Shown piece by piece: positions 9,150 through 17,112 of a stretch of 64,000 nt of DNA. Origin of the DNA: Roseburia hominis A2-183. GTDB taxonomy: Bacteria; Bacillota; Clostridia; Lachnospirales; Lachnospiraceae. Location: positions 1,595,501-1,659,500 of the forward strand of contig NC_015977.1 in the NCBI RefSeq assembly GCF_000225345.1, read 5' to 3'. The first letter of the stretch is position 1. Every line of letters begins with the position of its first letter. A program made the translations under genes and the position numbers. The notes under the pieces were generated by a model. That model saw only the letters and a list, made by a program, of their open reading frames with translations. It was not told the DNA's origin and ran no database searches.

Positions 9150-9698
9150 ATGGAAAAAGAAATGACCGGTGCGGACAGAAGAAAAAAACTGATCCTTCTG
9201 ATGCGGGAGTCGGAACAGCCGCTCTCCGGGACGCAGCTTGGACAGGTCACGGGGGTGAGCCGGCAGGTCGTGGTGCAGGACATTGCGCTGCTTAGAACAG
9301 AAGGGTATCCGATTGTGTCGACCGCGAAGGGCTATCTGCTCAACGAACCGAAATGTGCGACCCGCGTGCTTAAGGTCTGCCATACCAATGAACAGGTGGA
9401 GGAGGAACTCACGACGATCGTTGATCTGGGCGGTACCGTCTTAAATGTCATGGTGAACCACAGGGTTTACGGGCGCGTGGAAGCGGCGCTCAATATCAGG
9501 AACCGGCGGGATGTGCAGGGCTTTTTAAATGATCTTAGAACCGGAAAATCGGTTCCGCTTTTGAATGTGACTTCCGGCTATCATTTTCACAAGATTTCCG
9601 CGGAAAGCGAAGAAGTGCTCGACGAGATAGAGCATGCACTGCAGAAAAAGGGCTTTCTGGCGGAAGTGATGCCCTACGAGCAGGAGACACATGCCTAA
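9150..9698 (+). CDS. niaR: NiaR-type transcriptional repressor of NAD synthesis
   Basis: A 182-residue protein with an N-terminal winged helix ('GTQLGQVTGVSRQVVVQDIALLR') and a C-terminal 3H domain, named for three conserved histidines that bind metal. Candidates are His in 'VNHRVYGR' and 'GYHFHKI'. NiaR proteins respond to nicotinate and repress NAD synthesis or niacin uptake genes. Its place as third gene of the nad operon behind a repeat operator suggests autoregulation. The start is ATG 9150 with GGAAGGG at 9132-9138; a GTG at 9138 overlapping the nadC stop would add four residues. Confidence 0.88.
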   Translation: MEKEMTGADRRKKLILLMRESEQPLSGTQLGQVTGVSRQVVVQDIALLRTEGYPIVSTAKGYLLNEPKCATRVLKVCHTNEQVEEELTTIVDLGGTVLNVMVNHRVYGRVEAALNIRNRRDVQGFLNDLRTGKSVPLLNVTSGYHFHKISAESEEVLDEIEHALQKKGFLAEVMPYEQETHA

Positions 9699-9722
9699 AT
9701 GGCACGATATGCCGCATGACAC

Positions 9723-9744
9723 GCCGCATGGCATGCCATGCGGC
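9723..9744. repeat. Perfect 22-bp palindrome
   Basis: GCCGCATGGCA (9723-9733) is followed directly by its exact reverse complement (9734-9744). A further GCCGCATG lies at 9711-9718. It sits just after niaR and has no T-run, so it is not a standard terminator. A role as mRNA 3' structure or protein site is open. Confidence 0.6.
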
Positions 9745-9798
9745 ACCTGTATGTCATAGAGAATGGCTGTCATGTCGTAAGGAATCATTTTGCGGCTC

Positions 9799-9836
9799 TT
9801 GACTTCAAACCGGATTCGATTTATAATAAATCGAAT
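9799..9836 (+). promoter_or_regulatory. Promoter of yicC-remA-gmk-rpoZ with palindromic operator
   Basis: TTGACT (9799-9804) and TATAAT (9822-9827) are 17 bases apart. The -10 lies in the middle of a perfect inverted repeat: arms ATTCGATTTAT (9814-9824) and ATAAATCGAAT (9826-9836) around one central base. A regulator bound there would cover the -10. Confidence 0.7.
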
Positions 9837-9871
9837 TAGCATCAGAAGATATCATGTTAGGGAGACAGTGA

Positions 9872-10750
9872 ATGATTAAGAGCATGACCGGTTTCGGGCG
9901 CGCGGAGGTTGCGGATGCAAGCCGCAAGTTTACCGTGGAGATCAAGTCCGTGAATCACCGTTATCTGGATGTGAATATCAAGCTGCCGAAGACGCTGAAT
10001 TTCTTTGAGAGTGCGATCCGCAGTCTGTTAAAGGAATATATCGAGCGCGGCAAGGTGGATGTATTTATATCTTATGAAGATTACACAGAAGAGAATTATT
10101 CGTTAAAATACAATGCGGGGCTTGCAGAGCAGTACATGACCTATCTGAAGGAGATGGCAGAGCAGTTCGGCATCGAGAATGACGTGCGCGTGAGCACGTT
10201 GTCCCGCTATCCGGACGTCTTCGTGATGGAGGAGCAGAGCCCGGATGAGCAGAAGCTTTGGGCGGGATTGGAGCAGGCGCTCCGCCAGGCGGCAGTGCAG
10301 TTTGTGGAGAGCCGTATCAAAGAGGGAGAGCGTCTCAGGGCGGATCTCGTGGAGAAGCTTGACGGCATGATTTCCTATGTGGATTACATTGAGGAGCGCT
10401 CGCCGCAGGTTCTGGAGGAGTACCGCATGCGGCTGGAGAGCAAAGTGCAGGAACTCCTGGGCGACAGACAGCTCGACGATGCAAGAATTGCGGCGGAGAT
10501 TACTATTTTTGCCGACAAGATCTGCGTGGATGAAGAGACGGTGCGTCTCAGAAGCCATATCTTAAGCATGAAGGAGACCCTGCTTGCCGGCGGCGGCATG
10601 GGCAGAAAGCTTGACTTTATTGCGCAGGAGATGAACCGCGAGGCGAACACCATCCTCTCAAAGACGACCGATCTTAAGGTTTCGGACGTCGGCATCAATC
10701 TGAAGACGGACATCGAGAAGGTCCGTGAGCAGATTCAGAACATTGAGTAG
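9872..10750 (+). CDS. YicC/YloC family endoribonuclease
   Basis: A 292-residue protein starting with the family signature 'MIKSMTGFGRAE' and ending with 'DVGINLKTDIEKVREQIQNIE'. YicC of E. coli has been described as an endoribonuclease acting on small RNAs; YloC is the Bacillus counterpart. The region 'EMNREANTILSKT' is also diagnostic. It heads a run with remA, gmk and rpoZ, the same order found around yloC in Bacillus. The start is preceded by GGGAG. Confidence 0.93.
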   Translation: MIKSMTGFGRAEVADASRKFTVEIKSVNHRYLDVNIKLPKTLNFFESAIRSLLKEYIERGKVDVFISYEDYTEENYSLKYNAGLAEQYMTYLKEMAEQFGIENDVRVSTLSRYPDVFVMEEQSPDEQKLWAGLEQALRQAAVQFVESRIKEGERLRADLVEKLDGMISYVDYIEERSPQVLEEYRMRLESKVQELLGDRQLDDARIAAEITIFADKICVDEETVRLRSHILSMKETLLAGGGMGRKLDFIAQEMNREANTILSKTTDLKVSDVGINLKTDIEKVREQIQNIE

Positions 10751-10759
10751 GTGGCGTCC

Positions 10760-11029
10760 ATGGCTGGGTTAATCAACATCGGCTTTGGCAATATGGTCAA
10801 CACCGATAAGATCATAAGCATCATCTCGTCGGATTCCGCTCCGGCAAAGCGGCTGATACAGCGCGGCAAGGAGACGGAGACGTTAATCGATGCGACACAG
10901 GGCAGACGCACCAAGAGTGTGATCTTTACCGAAAATAATAAAATTATATTGTCGGCATTGCAGCCGGAGACACTGGCAGGAAGATTTAACGGCAATACCG
11001 CAGAGGATTATGACGATGCAAAAGAATAA
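10760..11029 (+). CDS. remA: RemA-like regulatory protein (DUF370)
   Basis: An 89-residue protein of the RemA/DUF370 family: 'LINIGFGNMVNTDKIISI' followed by 'DATQGRRTKSVIFTENN'. In Bacillus RemA is a DNA-binding activator of biofilm matrix genes that forms ring-like oligomers; in Clostridia its targets are less known. ATG 10760 is preferred over the GTG at 10751 because AGGTGG lies just upstream and family members begin close to 'LINIGFG'. It lies between yicC and gmk as in Bacillus and overlaps gmk. Confidence 0.9.
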   Translation: MAGLINIGFGNMVNTDKIISIISSDSAPAKRLIQRGKETETLIDATQGRRTKSVIFTENNKIILSALQPETLAGRFNGNTAEDYDDAKE

Positions 11030-11651
11030 AGGAATTTTGACAGTCGTATCGGGGTTTTCCGGTGCGGGAAAAGGTACGATCATGAAGGCGCTCATGCAGG
11101 CACACAGCGAGACCTACGCGCTCTCGATTTCCGCGACGACGCGCGCACCGCGAACCGGGGAGCGCGACGGTATCGAGTATTTTTTCAAGAGCCGCGAAGC
11201 GTTTGAGCAGATGATCGCGGACGATGCGCTTGTGGAATATGCAGAGTATGTGGGCAACTATTACGGCACACCGAAGGCATATGTGGAAGAGCAGCTTGCC
11301 AGGGGCAAGGACGTGATCTTGGAGATTGAGATTCAGGGTGCCTTAAAGGTACGCAGACAGTTTCCGGATGCGCTGCTTTTGTTTGTGACTCCGCCGAGCG
11401 CGGAAGTGTTGAAGAACCGGCTGATCGGCCGTGGAACAGAGACCATGGACGTCATTGAACACCGGCTGGCACGCGCGTTAGAAGAAGCCGAAGGGCTGGA
11501 GGAATACGACTATCTGGTAGTCAACGATGTGCTGGAGGAAGCGGTCAGGGAAGTGCATGAGATCATCCAGAATGAGCACTACCGCGTAGCGCGCAATGCA
11601 GACAAAATCCGTGAAATGAGAAACGAGCTGAAAGGCTTCACGCGTCAGTAA
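11016..11651 (+). CDS. gmk: Guanylate kinase
   Basis: About 211 residues. It phosphorylates GMP to GDP with ATP. The P-loop 'GFSGAGKGT' and the GMP-binding segment 'SATTRAPRTGERDGIEYFF' are intact, as is 'EIEIQGALKVRRQFP'. The ATG at 11016 has CAGAGG at a better distance than the ATG at 11010; either start overlaps the end of remA by 14-20 bases, indicating translational coupling. Confidence 0.96.
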   Translation: MQKNKGILTVVSGFSGAGKGTIMKALMQAHSETYALSISATTRAPRTGERDGIEYFFKSREAFEQMIADDALVEYAEYVGNYYGTPKAYVEEQLARGKDVILEIEIQGALKVRRQFPDALLLFVTPPSAEVLKNRLIGRGTETMDVIEHRLARALEEAEGLEEYDYLVVNDVLEEAVREVHEIIQNEHYRVARNADKIREMRNELKGFTRQ

Positions 11652-11676
11652 CAGGGCGTCAGAAAGGAGATTTATT

Positions 11677-11925
11677 ATGATACATCCATCTTATGTAGAG
11701 TTAATGAAGGTAGTCAACGAGGGCGTAGAGATCGGTGAGGAACCGGTGGTAAACAGCCGCTATTCCCTGGTGATTGCAGCTGCAAAGCGCGCACGCCAGA
11801 TCATCGCCGGAGATGAGCCGATGGCAGATAAAGTCACCTGCCCGAAGCCGTTATCCATTGCCGTGGAAGAACTTTATGAGGGCAAGGTAAAGATTATTCC
11901 GGAGTCACAGTCCGAGGAAGAGTAA
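11677..11925 (+). CDS. rpoZ: RNA polymerase omega subunit
   Basis: An 82-residue omega subunit that helps assembly of beta-prime. The conserved 'NSRYSLVIAAAKRARQI' segment and 'KPLSIAVEELYEGK' are seen. It is the last gene of the yicC-remA-gmk-rpoZ run and is followed by a clear terminator. An AAAGGAG site precedes the ATG. Confidence 0.93.
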   Translation: MIHPSYVELMKVVNEGVEIGEEPVVNSRYSLVIAAAKRARQIIAGDEPMADKVTCPKPLSIAVEELYEGKVKIIPESQSEEE

Positions 11926-11952
11926 TCATTTTTTCAGATAGTTTCAGATGGG

Positions 11953-11981
11953 AAAAGGATGATATGCTTATCATCCTTTTT
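11953..11981 (+). terminator. Rho-independent terminator after rpoZ
   Basis: AAAAGGATGATA (11953-11964), loop TGCT, TATCATCCTTTT (11969-11980) and a further T form a perfect 12-bp stem with a U tail. Confidence 0.88.
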
Positions 11982-12010
11982 GGCGTTAAAATACAATGAT
12001 GGAGACAACG

Positions 12011-13351
12011 ATGAAGTTATTATTTATATCCCTTGGCTGTGACAAGAATCTGGTAGATACGGAATTCATGCTTGGAATGATCCGGGATGCCGGCACATTT
12101 GACGGACAGCCGATCGAGATGACCGATGATGAATATCAGGCGGATATCATCATCATCAACACCTGCTGCTTTATCAACGATGCGAAGGAAGAGAGCATCA
12201 ACACCATTTTGGAGATGGCGGAGCACAAGCGCGATGCAAAGTTAAAGGCGCTGATCGTGACCGGATGCCTGGCGCAGCGCTACAAGGAAGAGATTCGCAA
12301 GGAGATTCCGGAGGTGGATGCGATCCTTGGAACCAATTCCTACGAAGATATCGTGAATGCCATAACGGAGGCGCTGGGCGGCAGGTTCTACGAGAATTTT
12401 GAGACGCTGGAGGGACTGCCGAAGCTTACAGCCAAGCGGAGCGTGACGACGGGCGGACACTTTGCTTACCTAAAGATTGCGGAGGGTTGCAACAAGCGCT
12501 GCACCTACTGCATTATTCCGTATATCCGCGGCAATTACCGCAGTGTTCCGATGGAGGAGCTGGTGGCACAGGCGAAGGAGCTGGTGGCGGCAGGCGCGAA
12601 GGAACTGATTTTAGTGGCGCAGGAGACGACGCTTTACGGCGTGGATCTCTACGGGGAGAAGTCCCTCCACAAGCTGCTGGATGCGTTAAATGAGATTCCG
12701 GGACTGTTCTGGATCCGCATTATGTACTGCTATCCGGAGGAGATCTATGAGGAGCTGATTGACGCCATTGCCCGCAATGAGAAAGTCTGTCACTACCTGG
12801 ATCTGCCGATCCAGCACGCCAACGATACCATGTTAAAGCGGATGGGCAGACGCACCAGCAACGCGGATCTTGTGCGCATTATCACGCATTTGAGAGAGCG
12901 GATTCCGGACATCACGCTCCGGACAACGCTTATCTGCGGATTTCCGGGAGAGACGAAGGAGATGCACGAGGAGCTGATGCAGTTTATCAATGATATGGAG
13001 TTCGACAGACTCGGAGCTTTCACCTACTCTCCGGAGGAGGGAACACCTGCGGCGGAGTTCCCGGATCAGATTGACGAGGAGACGAAGAAAGAGTGGCAGG
13101 CGGATGTCATGGAACTGCAGGAGGAGATCATCTTCGACAAGAACGAGGAGATGAAGGGCAGAGAGCTTTATGTCTTTATCGAAGGAAAAGTGAGCGATGA
13201 GAATGCCTATATCGGCCGCACCTACCGCGATGCGCCGGATGTGGACGGCTACATTTTCATCAACACGGACGAGGAACTGATGACCGGTGATATTGTACGC
13301 GCCAGAGTGACAGGAGCGTACGAGTATGATTTGATAGGAGAATTGTTATGA
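12011..13351 (+). CDS. rimO: Ribosomal protein S12 methylthiotransferase RimO
   Basis: A 446-residue radical-SAM methylthiotransferase that adds a methylthio group to an Asp of ribosomal protein S12. The UPF0004 domain starts 'LLFISLGCDKNLVDTEFM', with cysteines for the second cluster at 'NTCCF' and 'TGCLAQ'. The radical-SAM motif is 'EGCNKRCTYCIIP', and a TRAM domain closes the protein. 'CDKNLVD' separates RimO from MiaB and MtaB. ATG 12011 has GGAGA at 12001-12005. The stop overlaps pgsA as ATGA. Confidence 0.94.
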   Translation: MKLLFISLGCDKNLVDTEFMLGMIRDAGTFDGQPIEMTDDEYQADIIIINTCCFINDAKEESINTILEMAEHKRDAKLKALIVTGCLAQRYKEEIRKEIPEVDAILGTNSYEDIVNAITEALGGRFYENFETLEGLPKLTAKRSVTTGGHFAYLKIAEGCNKRCTYCIIPYIRGNYRSVPMEELVAQAKELVAAGAKELILVAQETTLYGVDLYGEKSLHKLLDALNEIPGLFWIRIMYCYPEEIYEELIDAIARNEKVCHYLDLPIQHANDTMLKRMGRRTSNADLVRIITHLRERIPDITLRTTLICGFPGETKEMHEELMQFINDMEFDRLGAFTYSPEEGTPAAEFPDQIDEETKKEWQADVMELQEEIIFDKNEEMKGRELYVFIEGKVSDENAYIGRTYRDAPDVDGYIFINTDEELMTGDIVRARVTGAYEYDLIGELL

Positions 13352-13890
13352 ATTTACCAAACAAATTAACCATTATGCGTGTAATTTTGATTCCGTTTTT
13401 TGTATTCTTTCTGCTGTCGCCTTATTTCCCGGCATACGGCAACTATATTGCAGTGGCGATCTTTATCGTGGCGAGCCTGACGGATATGCTGGACGGCAAG
13501 ATTGCAAGAAAGTACAATCTTGTGACAAATTTCGGCAAATTTATGGACCCGCTGGCAGATAAACTTCTGGTGTGCTCTGCCATGATCTGTCTGATCGAGC
13601 TTGACCGCCTGGCGGCATGGATTGTGATTGTGATCATTGCGAGAGAATTTATCATCAGCGGTTTCCGTCTGGTGGCATCCGACAACGGGGTTGTGATCGC
13701 AGCAAGCTACTGGGGAAAGTTCAAGACAACGTTCCAGATGCTGATGGTGATCGTTCTGATCCTTGACATCCAGATGCCGTTCTTCCAGATTCTCGGCACC
13801 GTGCTGACGTATGTGGCGCTGATTCTGACCGTGGTATCTCTGATCGATTACATTGTGAAGAACAAAGACGTCTTAAAAGACCAGAAATAG
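13348..13890 (+). CDS. pgsA: CDP-diacylglycerol-glycerol-3-phosphate 3-phosphatidyltransferase
   Basis: A 180-residue membrane enzyme making phosphatidylglycerol phosphate, the precursor of acidic phospholipids. The CDP-alcohol transferase motif is complete: 'MLDGKIARKYNLVTNFGKFM' continuing to DPLADK gives the expected D-G-A-R, G, D and D residues. Four to five membrane segments surround it. It starts in the rimO stop codon (ATGA). Confidence 0.95.
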   Translation: MNLPNKLTIMRVILIPFFVFFLLSPYFPAYGNYIAVAIFIVASLTDMLDGKIARKYNLVTNFGKFMDPLADKLLVCSAMICLIELDRLAAWIVIVIIAREFIISGFRLVASDNGVVIAASYWGKFKTTFQMLMVIVLILDIQMPFFQILGTVLTYVALILTVVSLIDYIVKNKDVLKDQK

Positions 13891-13904
13891 AGAAGGAAGA
13901 AAAG

Positions 13905-14435
13905 ATGGCAGCAGAGGGACAGAACGGCAGCAAGATGCTTGATGAAATGTCGGAGTATCGGATTTTTGAATTGTTAAAAAAATATCATTATACGCTCACG
14001 ACAGCAGAGTCCGCGACCGGCGGGATGATTGCCTCAACGCTTATCAATGTGCCGGGGATCTCCGCATTTTTTACGGAGGGATATGTCACCTATTCAAACG
14101 AAGCGAAGGTGAAGATGATCCATGTGAAGCCGGAGACGATTGAGCGCTACGGCGTTGTGAGTGCCGAGACGGCTGCGGATATGGCGGTATCTGCGGCGCG
14201 GACGGCGGATACGGATGCGGCGCTGTCTGTGACCGGCGTGGCAGGACCGGACGGCGGAACCAGGGAATGTCCGGTCGGGCTTGTCTACATCGGCTGCTGC
14301 CTGCACGGAAGGGTTGTCACGGAACGGCATCTGTTTGCGGGAGACCGGATGCAGGTGCGGAAAAGTGCCACAGATGCGGCGCTTCATTTACTTGCCCGCA
14401 CGATCACAGAGGAGGGAACCATATGCGAATCATAG
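13905..14435 (+). CDS. pncC: CinA C-terminal type amidase, NMN deamidase-like
   Basis: A 176-residue stand-alone version of the CinA C-terminal domain. Such proteins (PncC) hydrolyse nicotinamide mononucleotide to nicotinate mononucleotide and recycle NAD breakdown products. The signature 'TTAESATGGMIASTLINVPG' with the catalytic Ser, 'EGYVTYSNEAKVKMI' and 'SVTGVAGPDGGT' are all present. The N-terminal molybdopterin-like domain of full CinA is missing, which is normal for PncC. It overlaps rsmD by 13 bases. Confidence 0.87.
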   Translation: MAAEGQNGSKMLDEMSEYRIFELLKKYHYTLTTAESATGGMIASTLINVPGISAFFTEGYVTYSNEAKVKMIHVKPETIERYGVVSAETAADMAVSAARTADTDAALSVTGVAGPDGGTRECPVGLVYIGCCLHGRVVTERHLFAGDRMQVRKSATDAALHLLARTITEEGTICES

Positions 14436-14974
14436 CTGGAACGGCGAGAAGCCTGCCGCTTAAGGCACCGGAGGGAATGGATACGAGACCGACCACGGAC
14501 CGGATCAAGGAGACGCTGTTTAATATCATACAGGATGAAGTGCCCGGGGCATATTTCCTGGATCTGTTTGCGGGAAGCGGTCAGATGGGATTGGAGGCAG
14601 TCAGCAGAGGCGCGCGCTATGCGGTGTTTGTCGACAATGGCAAAAAGCCGGCAGCCTGCATCGAGGAGAATATCCGGTTTACGAAGTTTGAACATCAGAC
14701 AAAGCTGTATCCGACGGAAGTGTTGAGCGCGCTGCGCGCCATGGAGGGCAAATATCAGTTTGACCTGATTTTCATGGACCCGCCTTACCGCAAGGGAATG
14801 GAGCAGGAGGTTTTACGGTATCTTGCAGGATCTTCCCTTTTAAAAGAGGACACGGTTCTGATCGTAGAGGCTGCGTTAGATACGGATTTCAGCTATCTGG
14901 ATGAGTATGGAATGACACTTTCACGCCTCAAGATGTACAAGACAAATGAGCACGCATTTATCCGCAGAAAATAG
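14423..14974 (+). CDS. rsmD: 16S rRNA (guanine-966-N2)-methyltransferase
   Basis: A 183-residue SAM-dependent methyltransferase. Motif I '[20 protein letters not shown]' and the catalytic 'FMDPPY' motif are clear, and the N-terminus '[18 protein letters not shown]' with '[15 protein letters not shown]' is diagnostic for RsmD. GGAGGG lies at 14411-14416. It precedes coaD, the order found in Bacillus (ylbH-coaD-ylbJ). Confidence 0.95.
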   Translation: MRIIAGTARSLPLKAPEGMDTRPTTDRIKETLFNIIQDEVPGAYFLDLFAGSGQMGLEAVSRGARYAVFVDNGKKPAACIEENIRFTKFEHQTKLYPTEVLSALRAMEGKYQFDLIFMDPPYRKGMEQEVLRYLAGSSLLKEDTVLIVEAALDTDFSYLDEYGMTLSRLKMYKTNEHAFIRRK

Positions 14975-15003
14975 CCGGAGCATGCGAAAAGGAGAAGAAA
15001 CCT

Positions 15004-15489
15004 ATGAAGAGGGCAATATATCCCGGAAGTTTTGATCCGCTTACACTGGGACATCTGGATATGATTAAGAGATCCGCAAAAATCGTGGATGAACTGGTGA
15101 TCGGCGTACTGAATAACAGCGCAAAAAATTCGTTGTTTTCTCTTGACGAACGTGTTAGTATGATAAAAGAGATGACGGAATCCATGCCGAATGTCACGGT
15201 TGCATCTTTTGACGGTCTTTTGGTAGACTATATGAAGGAGATCAACGCGACGATCATAGTGCGTGGGCTTCGGGCTGTGACGGATTTTGAATACGAGCTT
15301 CAGATTGCACAGACGAATCATGTGGAGAATCCGGAAGTGGAGACGATTTTTCTCACGACGAGCCTGCAGTATTCCTATCTGAGTTCCACCATTGTGAAGG
15401 AGTTCGCATCCTACGGAGGCGACATCTCCAAGTTCGTTCCGGCGAGATTCATAGACAGGATCTATGAGAAATATCACATCTCAAAATAA
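15004..15489 (+). CDS. coaD: Phosphopantetheine adenylyltransferase
   Basis: A 161-residue nucleotidyltransferase catalysing the fourth step of coenzyme A synthesis. The T/HxGH motif is '[16 protein letters not shown]', the substrate segment '[17 protein letters not shown]' and the ISSTxxK-type motif '[13 protein letters not shown]' are intact. AAAAGGAGAAG precedes the start. Confidence 0.97.
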   Translation: MKRAIYPGSFDPLTLGHLDMIKRSAKIVDELVIGVLNNSAKNSLFSLDERVSMIKEMTESMPNVTVASFDGLLVDYMKEINATIIVRGLRAVTDFEYELQIAQTNHVENPEVETIFLTTSLQYSYLSSTIVKEFASYGGDISKFVPARFIDRIYEKYHISK

Positions 15490-15499
15490 GGAGAGGCTT

Positions 15500-16126
15500 A
15501 TGGCAAGTAGAATTGAACAGATTATAGAAGAAATCGAGGAGTATATCGATGGCTGCAAGCCGCAGACATTTTCCTCTTCTAAAATTATCGTAAACCGCGA
15601 AGAGATGGAGGAGCTGCTCAACGAACTCCGCATCAAGACACCGGAGGAGATCAAACGCTATCAGAAGATCATAAGCAATAAGGAAGCAATTCTGGCAGAT
15701 GCCCAGGCAAAGGCAGATGCGATCATCGCACAGGCGCAGGTCAAGACGGACGAGCTGGTCAGCGAGCATCAGATCATGCAGCAGGCATATGCGCAGGCGA
15801 ATGAAGTGGTCATGATTGCAACCAAGCAGGCACAGGAGATTCTCGATAATGCAACGAATGACGCCAACAATATCCGTATGGGTGCCATGCAGTATACGGA
15901 TGACATTCTGCGGAATCTGGAGAACACGATCTCACATTCCATGGATGCGGCGAAGGCGCGCCATGATGCTTATGTAAGTTCCCTGCAGGGATTCCTGGAT
16001 GTAGTGACGGCGAACCGTGCCGAGCTTAATCCGACTGCCGAGGAGCCGGAGACCAAGACGACGGATGCGCAGGCATCCCAGGCAGACGGTCCGAAGGTGG
16101 AGATCTCTTCGGATATGCTGGGCTGA
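15500..16126 (+). CDS. Conserved coiled-coil protein between coaD and ylbJ
   Basis: A 208-residue acidic protein, mostly helical. Residues 40-170 form a long alanine/glutamine-rich coiled coil ('ADAQAKADAIIAQAQVKTDE'), like ATP-synthase b subunits or DivIVA tails. There is no signal peptide or membrane segment, and the last 35 residues are disordered. ATG 15500 follows the clear site AAGGAGAGG; the track-long start at 15464 overlaps coaD and lacks such a site. Similar proteins sit next to coaD in many Clostridia, so a cell-envelope or division role is a guess, not shown. Confidence 0.7.
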   Translation: MASRIEQIIEEIEEYIDGCKPQTFSSSKIIVNREEMEELLNELRIKTPEEIKRYQKIISNKEAILADAQAKADAIIAQAQVKTDELVSEHQIMQQAYAQANEVVMIATKQAQEILDNATNDANNIRMGAMQYTDDILRNLENTISHSMDAAKARHDAYVSSLQGFLDVVTANRAELNPTAEEPETKTTDAQASQADGPKVEISSDMLG

Positions 16127-16140
16127 CCGAACGCACTGTC

Positions 16141-17082
16141 TCACAGATGAAAGATCTGTGAGACGAGGCAGGCGAGCAGTCCGCAGCAGGCAGCAAGAAG
16201 CAGCTTTGCGATGCAGTAGTGTTTTATGGAGAGTGGTGTGTCACGGATCATGGAACTTGTCTGGGCGATACCGGACAGTCCGCCGAAGGCGGTATAGACC
16301 ACGGCCAGCACATACTGAACGGACTGCGGCAGACCCGAGTCCGGAAGCATGGCAATCCCGTTTGTGATTTCGACCATTCCTGTAAGGATCAGTGTGAGGA
16401 TATGGGGAACGGGAAGCTTCTGCAGGAGAGAGGCGATCATGGAAAACAGCATAATATACCCACCAAGTCTGGTCAGTGTTTCAAAACCATCCATGATGCC
16501 GGTATCTATGATTTTAAAATTCATTTGAGATCCAGATGCCGGCTGTTTTTGCGCGTGGAACGCGGTGCGGTCTTTTGTGCGGCGTGCGTCTGTAGAGAGC
16601 AGGATACTGCCCAGCAAAAGCGCCGGAAAATACAGGATCAGCAGGGTAACTGCCGACAGATGGGACAGCTTTAACTGGGTGTAGAGGATGAAGCTTGTGA
16701 CAAAGACCGGACTGATGTTGTTGGTAATGATAAATAAAACATCGGCTTCCCGGCGTGTGATTTTTCCGCTTGCAAGCAGGGCGGCGCAGTTTTTGCTCCC
16801 GATCGGAAAGCCGAACAGAAAGCCGCTTAACAGAACAAAAGCCCCGTTGTCGCTGACCGGAATGAGCCGGGATACAAGCGGTGCGGTGATTTTGTTCAGA
16901 TATTGCAGGTAATTTGAGTCCATCAGGATATTGGACAGAATGACAAAGGGGAGCAGCGTCGGAAGAACGCGCGTGTACCATAGAACGAGTCCTACGGATG
17001 CGGCGTTTACGGCATCTTTCGGGGCGGTTAAGATATAGGAAATAAATAATAGCAGACAAAGGAATATCAATTTCTTTTTCAT
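16141..17082 (-). CDS. ylbJ: YlbJ-like integral membrane protein (Gate domain)
   Basis: A 313-residue protein with about eight membrane segments and the nucleoside-recognition (Gate) domain: 'RVLPTLLPFVILSNILM', 'LLSGFLFGFPIGSKNCAALL' and 'TNNISPVFVTSFIL'. In Bacillus ylbJ encodes a sporulation membrane protein made under sigma-E and lies directly after coaD. Here the same neighbourhood is kept but the gene is inverted. A spore-forming ancestor is implied; the substrate, if any, is unknown. Confidence 0.82.
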   Translation of the reverse strand: MKKKLIFLCLLLFISYILTAPKDAVNAASVGLVLWYTRVLPTLLPFVILSNILMDSNYLQYLNKITAPLVSRLIPVSDNGAFVLLSGFLFGFPIGSKNCAALLASGKITRREADVLFIITNNISPVFVTSFILYTQLKLSHLSAVTLLILYFPALLLGSILLSTDARRTKDRTAFHAQKQPASGSQMNFKIIDTGIMDGFETLTRLGGYIMLFSMIASLLQKLPVPHILTLILTGMVEITNGIAMLPDSGLPQSVQYVLAVVYTAFGGLSGIAQTSSMIRDTPLSIKHYCIAKLLLAACCGLLACLVSQIFHL

Positions 17083-17112
17083 ACTAGAATGTATGAAGAA
17101 CAGGAGGATTCT

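Noticed and set aside
9723..9744. Rho-independent terminator of niaR
   Set aside because: The palindrome has no loop bases and no T-run after it on either strand.
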